Assembly: GCA_964449835.1 (NCBI GenBank)
Contig: CAYVBZ010000056.1
Location: 1 to 15,091, forward strand
Origin: JABDGC01 sp964449835
GTDB lineage: Bacteria > Pseudomonadota > Gammaproteobacteria > DSM-16500
Direction: 5' to 3'
Length of the DNA: 15,091 nucleotides
Made by a program: the position numbers and the translations under genes. Below are positions 13,676 to 15,091 of this stretch, piece after piece; position 1 is the first letter of the stretch; each line of letters starts with the position of its first letter. A model generated the notes under the pieces. It worked only from the letters and a program-made list of their open reading frames with translations. It did no database searches and was not told the origin of the DNA.

Positions 13676-13706
13676 CGTCATTGCGAGCGCTGCGCTCGCA
13701 ATGACG
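13676..13706. repeat. Perfect palindromic element upstream of dotD
   Basis: CGTCATTGCGAGCG and CGCTCGCAATGACG form a perfect 14-bp stem around CTG. The wording CGTCATTGCGAG is that of a dispersed palindromic family seen in several intracellular proteobacteria, and one arm recurs at 10886. It has no T tract, so it is unlikely to be a simple terminator. An ATG inside its right end (13701) is in frame with dotD. Confidence 0.85.
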
Positions 13707-13727
13707 GCAATAAATTCTAAGGCGGCT

Positions 13728-14198
13728 ATGAGGGTCAAACATTCGGTACTTGGGTTTGTCATTGTTCTTGCGCTTAGCGCCTGTTCTTCCAATGCGCCCA
13801 AAACCTACGAACTCGGTGAAAGTGAAACCACGCTCGCTGAAGCCTCCTATTCGGTGAGCCGTTCGATGGTAGACCTTGCAGAAACAGCGCAGGCCGCGCA
13901 CCCTCTGCCTAAACTTGCTCCACCACCCAGCCCTGCTTCTTATGGAATGGGCATGGCTACCTCTATCGATTGGTCTGGCCCTGTTGCACCTCTCTTACGG
14001 CAAGTCGCTAAAACGGCTGGTTATCGTCTACGGGTTTTGGGGACTGCGCCCTCTATTCCTGTTATTGTTACAGTTTATGCCAGAAATGTGATGTTGGGTG
14101 ATGTTTTGCGCGATATTGGTTATCAATGCGGAAGAAGGGCTTCGGTGGTTGTTTTTCCGGAAAGCCGCGTGATTGAGTTACGTTATGCGAAGAATTAG
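13728..14198 (+). CDS. dotD: Dot/Icm core-complex lipoprotein DotD
   Basis: DotD is an outer-membrane lipoprotein that, with DotC and DotH, forms the outer part of the Dot/Icm secretion channel. With ATG 13728 it has 156 residues. The signal MRVKHSVLGFVIVLALSAC has a charged start and the lipobox LSAC, so the mature protein begins at Cys. After a flexible Pro-rich stretch, the C-terminal 75 residues (WSGPVAPLLRQVAKTAGYRL ... VYARNVMLGDVLRDIGYQ ... RVIELRY) resemble the secretin N0-like fold known for Legionella DotD. An in-frame ATG at 13701 would add nine residues but lies inside a palindrome. The ATG at 13728 has AAGG five bases upstream and gives a normal signal peptide. It opens the dotDCB group. 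Confidence 0.93.
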   Translation: MRVKHSVLGFVIVLALSACSSNAPKTYELGESETTLAEASYSVSRSMVDLAETAQAAHPLPKLAPPPSPASYGMGMATSIDWSGPVAPLLRQVAKTAGYRLRVLGTAPSIPVIVTVYARNVMLGDVLRDIGYQCGRRASVVVFPESRVIELRYAKN

Positions 14199-15087
14199 GG
14201 GTAGTAATGCTTCGAGACGCTCACTACGCGGGCCTCTCAGCATAAACGGGTTTTTGAAGTATTCACTGCGTGAGCTTCTCAGTATGGCCGGTCTTTGGGT
14301 GGGTTTTGTGTTTTTTTTGCTTAGTGGGTGCAGCGTTTTGCAAAGCAAACCCAGCATCGATACCACCAAACTTTCGTCGCTTGAATCGATTAATCAGACG
14401 AGCCTGAAGGCTTCCACCTCCTCCGAAGTCAACCAAATGCGAAGCAAGCTCTTGTCGGACACGGCCATGAGTTTGGGGGCCCAAGCGGGACTGGCCTGGG
14501 CCTCAGAAAAAATCAATGCACAGTTGAATAAAGACCGGGTTTATTTAGATTCCATCTTTAATTTTAACGCGATGATGTTAAGCCACGGTGTTTTGCCGCC
14601 AGTGCTCTCTGAAGGCGACAGCACGCTGAATCTTGCAGACCCCAATACCATCCGAGTGGCTGATAAAACCTATCGCATTATTGAGCAGGCCCATTTTGCA
14701 ACCACGGCACCGAATTGGCGTGATTACCTTTGGCTTTCTTATAGCAAGCCCGAACTGCCTAACAAGACGCTCCTGCCCCGAAGCACCGAGGAGCAAAAGG
14801 TTTGGAAAGACGCTGTACGCCTCGGCTGGGAAAAAGGAATTGAGCAAGCCTATAGCATTTTCAAGCAGAACCTGGCTAGACTAAAAAGAAATTACAATGG
14901 CATGATTATTTATCGTAAGCTATTACAACAAAGGATGATTAATGCGCCCTTTGTTTCGCGCACGGAGTTGGGCGTCACAGGGAATGGAGAAGATATGCGA
15001 ATCAATGACCAAGTTTTACGCATTGTTGAGCTTCCTCAACTGCAAACCGAATGGCAGGCTTGGAATGCCATTGTGGTGAAACAATGA
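14185..15087 (+). CDS. dotC: Dot/Icm core-complex lipoprotein DotC
   Basis: DotC works with DotD to place DotH in the outer membrane in the Dot/Icm apparatus. The mature part begins at the cysteine of FVFFLLSGCS and shows family segments LGAQAGLAWASEKI, SHGVLPPVLSEGDSTLNLAD, TIRVADKTYRI, APNWRDYLWL, GWEKGIEQAYSIFKQNLARL and YNGMIIYRKLLQQRMI. The start is uncertain. ATG 14185 overlaps the dotD end by 14 bases and gives a long basic leader. TTG 14254 would give a compact signal peptide with Lys and Arg. ATG 14284 would leave no positive charge before the hydrophobic core. No candidate has a strong ribosome site. The uncertain region is formed by two palindromic repeat copies (14207-14243, 14263-14287). 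Its stop overlaps a following ATG, presumably dotB. Confidence 0.9.
   Translation: MRRIRGSNASRRSLRGPLSINGFLKYSLRELLSMAGLWVGFVFFLLSGCSVLQSKPSIDTTKLSSLESINQTSLKASTSSEVNQMRSKLLSDTAMSLGAQAGLAWASEKINAQLNKDRVYLDSIFNFNAMMLSHGVLPPVLSEGDSTLNLADPNTIRVADKTYRIIEQAHFATTAPNWRDYLWLSYSKPELPNKTLLPRSTEEQKVWKDAVRLGWEKGIEQAYSIFKQNLARLKRNYNGMIIYRKLLQQRMINAPFVSRTELGVTGNGEDMRINDQVLRIVELPQLQTEWQAWNAIVVKQ
14207..14243. repeat. Imperfect palindromic element between dotD and dotC
   Basis: The ends ATGCT and AGCAT pair, with TCGAGACGC facing GCGGGCCTC inside. The wording CTTCGAGACGCTCAC...CTCAGCAT matches a palindromic repeat family dispersed in many alphaproteobacterial and intracellular genomes. It starts nine bases after the dotD stop. 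Confidence 0.7.
14263..14287. repeat. Second, partial copy of the same palindromic element
   Basis: TCACTGCGTGAGCTTCTCAG (plus TATGG) parallels TCACTACGCGGGCCTCTCAG (plus CATAA) of the neighbouring copy at 14221-14245. An own hairpin, TCAC-TGC-GTGA, is present. The right end supplies the ATG at 14284 within dotC. Confidence 0.6.
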
Positions 15088-15091
15088 CGAC
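15084..15091 (+). CDS. dotB: Start of the next gene, presumably dotB (partial)
   Basis: An ATG at 15084 overlaps the dotC stop codon as ATGA, the usual form of tight translational coupling. Only ATGACGAC is inside the window. The identity rests on the dotD-dotC-dotB order known from Legionella and Coxiella, where dotB encodes the cytoplasmic ATPase of the system. Confidence 0.45.

Noticed and set aside
13643..13727. Rho-independent terminator after gpmI
   Set aside because: The only hairpin is the 13676-13706 palindrome. It lacks a following T run and belongs to a dispersed repeat family.
1..15091. CRISPR arrays, insertion sequences or integrase genes
   Set aside because: No regularly spaced repeats and no transposase or integrase open frames were seen. 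The repeats present are short palindromes and one 57-bp intragenic duplication.

Overview
The window looks like the chromosome of a Legionellales gammaproteobacterium, probably on the Coxiellaceae side, with a Dot/Icm (type IVB) secretion system. Four genes support this: an icmQ homologue with a small partner gene directly upstream, and a dotD-dotC pair whose last bases appear to open dotB. The housekeeping genes (tyrS, recG, purA, hflX, hfq, prmB, gpmI) and the E. coli-like 16S leader signals also fit a gammaproteobacterium. The genus cannot be fixed from sequence reading alone.

Left part (1-4852, all minus strand). The 5' end of a 16S rRNA gene lies at the left edge, preceded by a complete rrn leader (boxB, boxA, boxC) and a strong promoter, with tyrS upstream of it. 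Next is a gene for a 344-residue protein with a C-terminal U-box, a eukaryotic type of ubiquitin-ligase domain. It sits directly downstream of recG. Its promoter region carries a perfect YTTAAK-N5-YTTAAK tandem site, the pattern bound by the response regulator PmrA, which controls Dot/Icm effectors in Legionella and Coxiella. It is the best candidate here for an undescribed host-directed effector.

Middle (4853-7931). A plus-strand tRNA-Leu(CAG) has its own promoter and no encoded CCA. The minus-strand hfq-hflX-purA cluster follows. hflKC, usually found between hflX and purA, is absent; the gap holds a palindromic repeat that also contains the hflX stop codon. hflX lacks a canonical start codon at the place where homology says translation should begin.

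Accessory and secretion part (7932-15091). A plus-strand gene encodes an unrecognised zinc-ribbon/coiled-coil protein with a 57-bp tandem duplication. Facing it is the minus-strand group mlaA, a 74-residue candidate IcmR functional homologue (FIR), and icmQ. prmB and gpmI follow on the plus strand, then dotD, dotC and the first bases of dotB. DotD and DotC are outer-membrane lipoproteins of the Dot/Icm core, DotB is its ATPase, and IcmQ with its small partner belongs to the same machine. Three kinds of short palindromic repeat lie between genes, some of them shaping gene ends.
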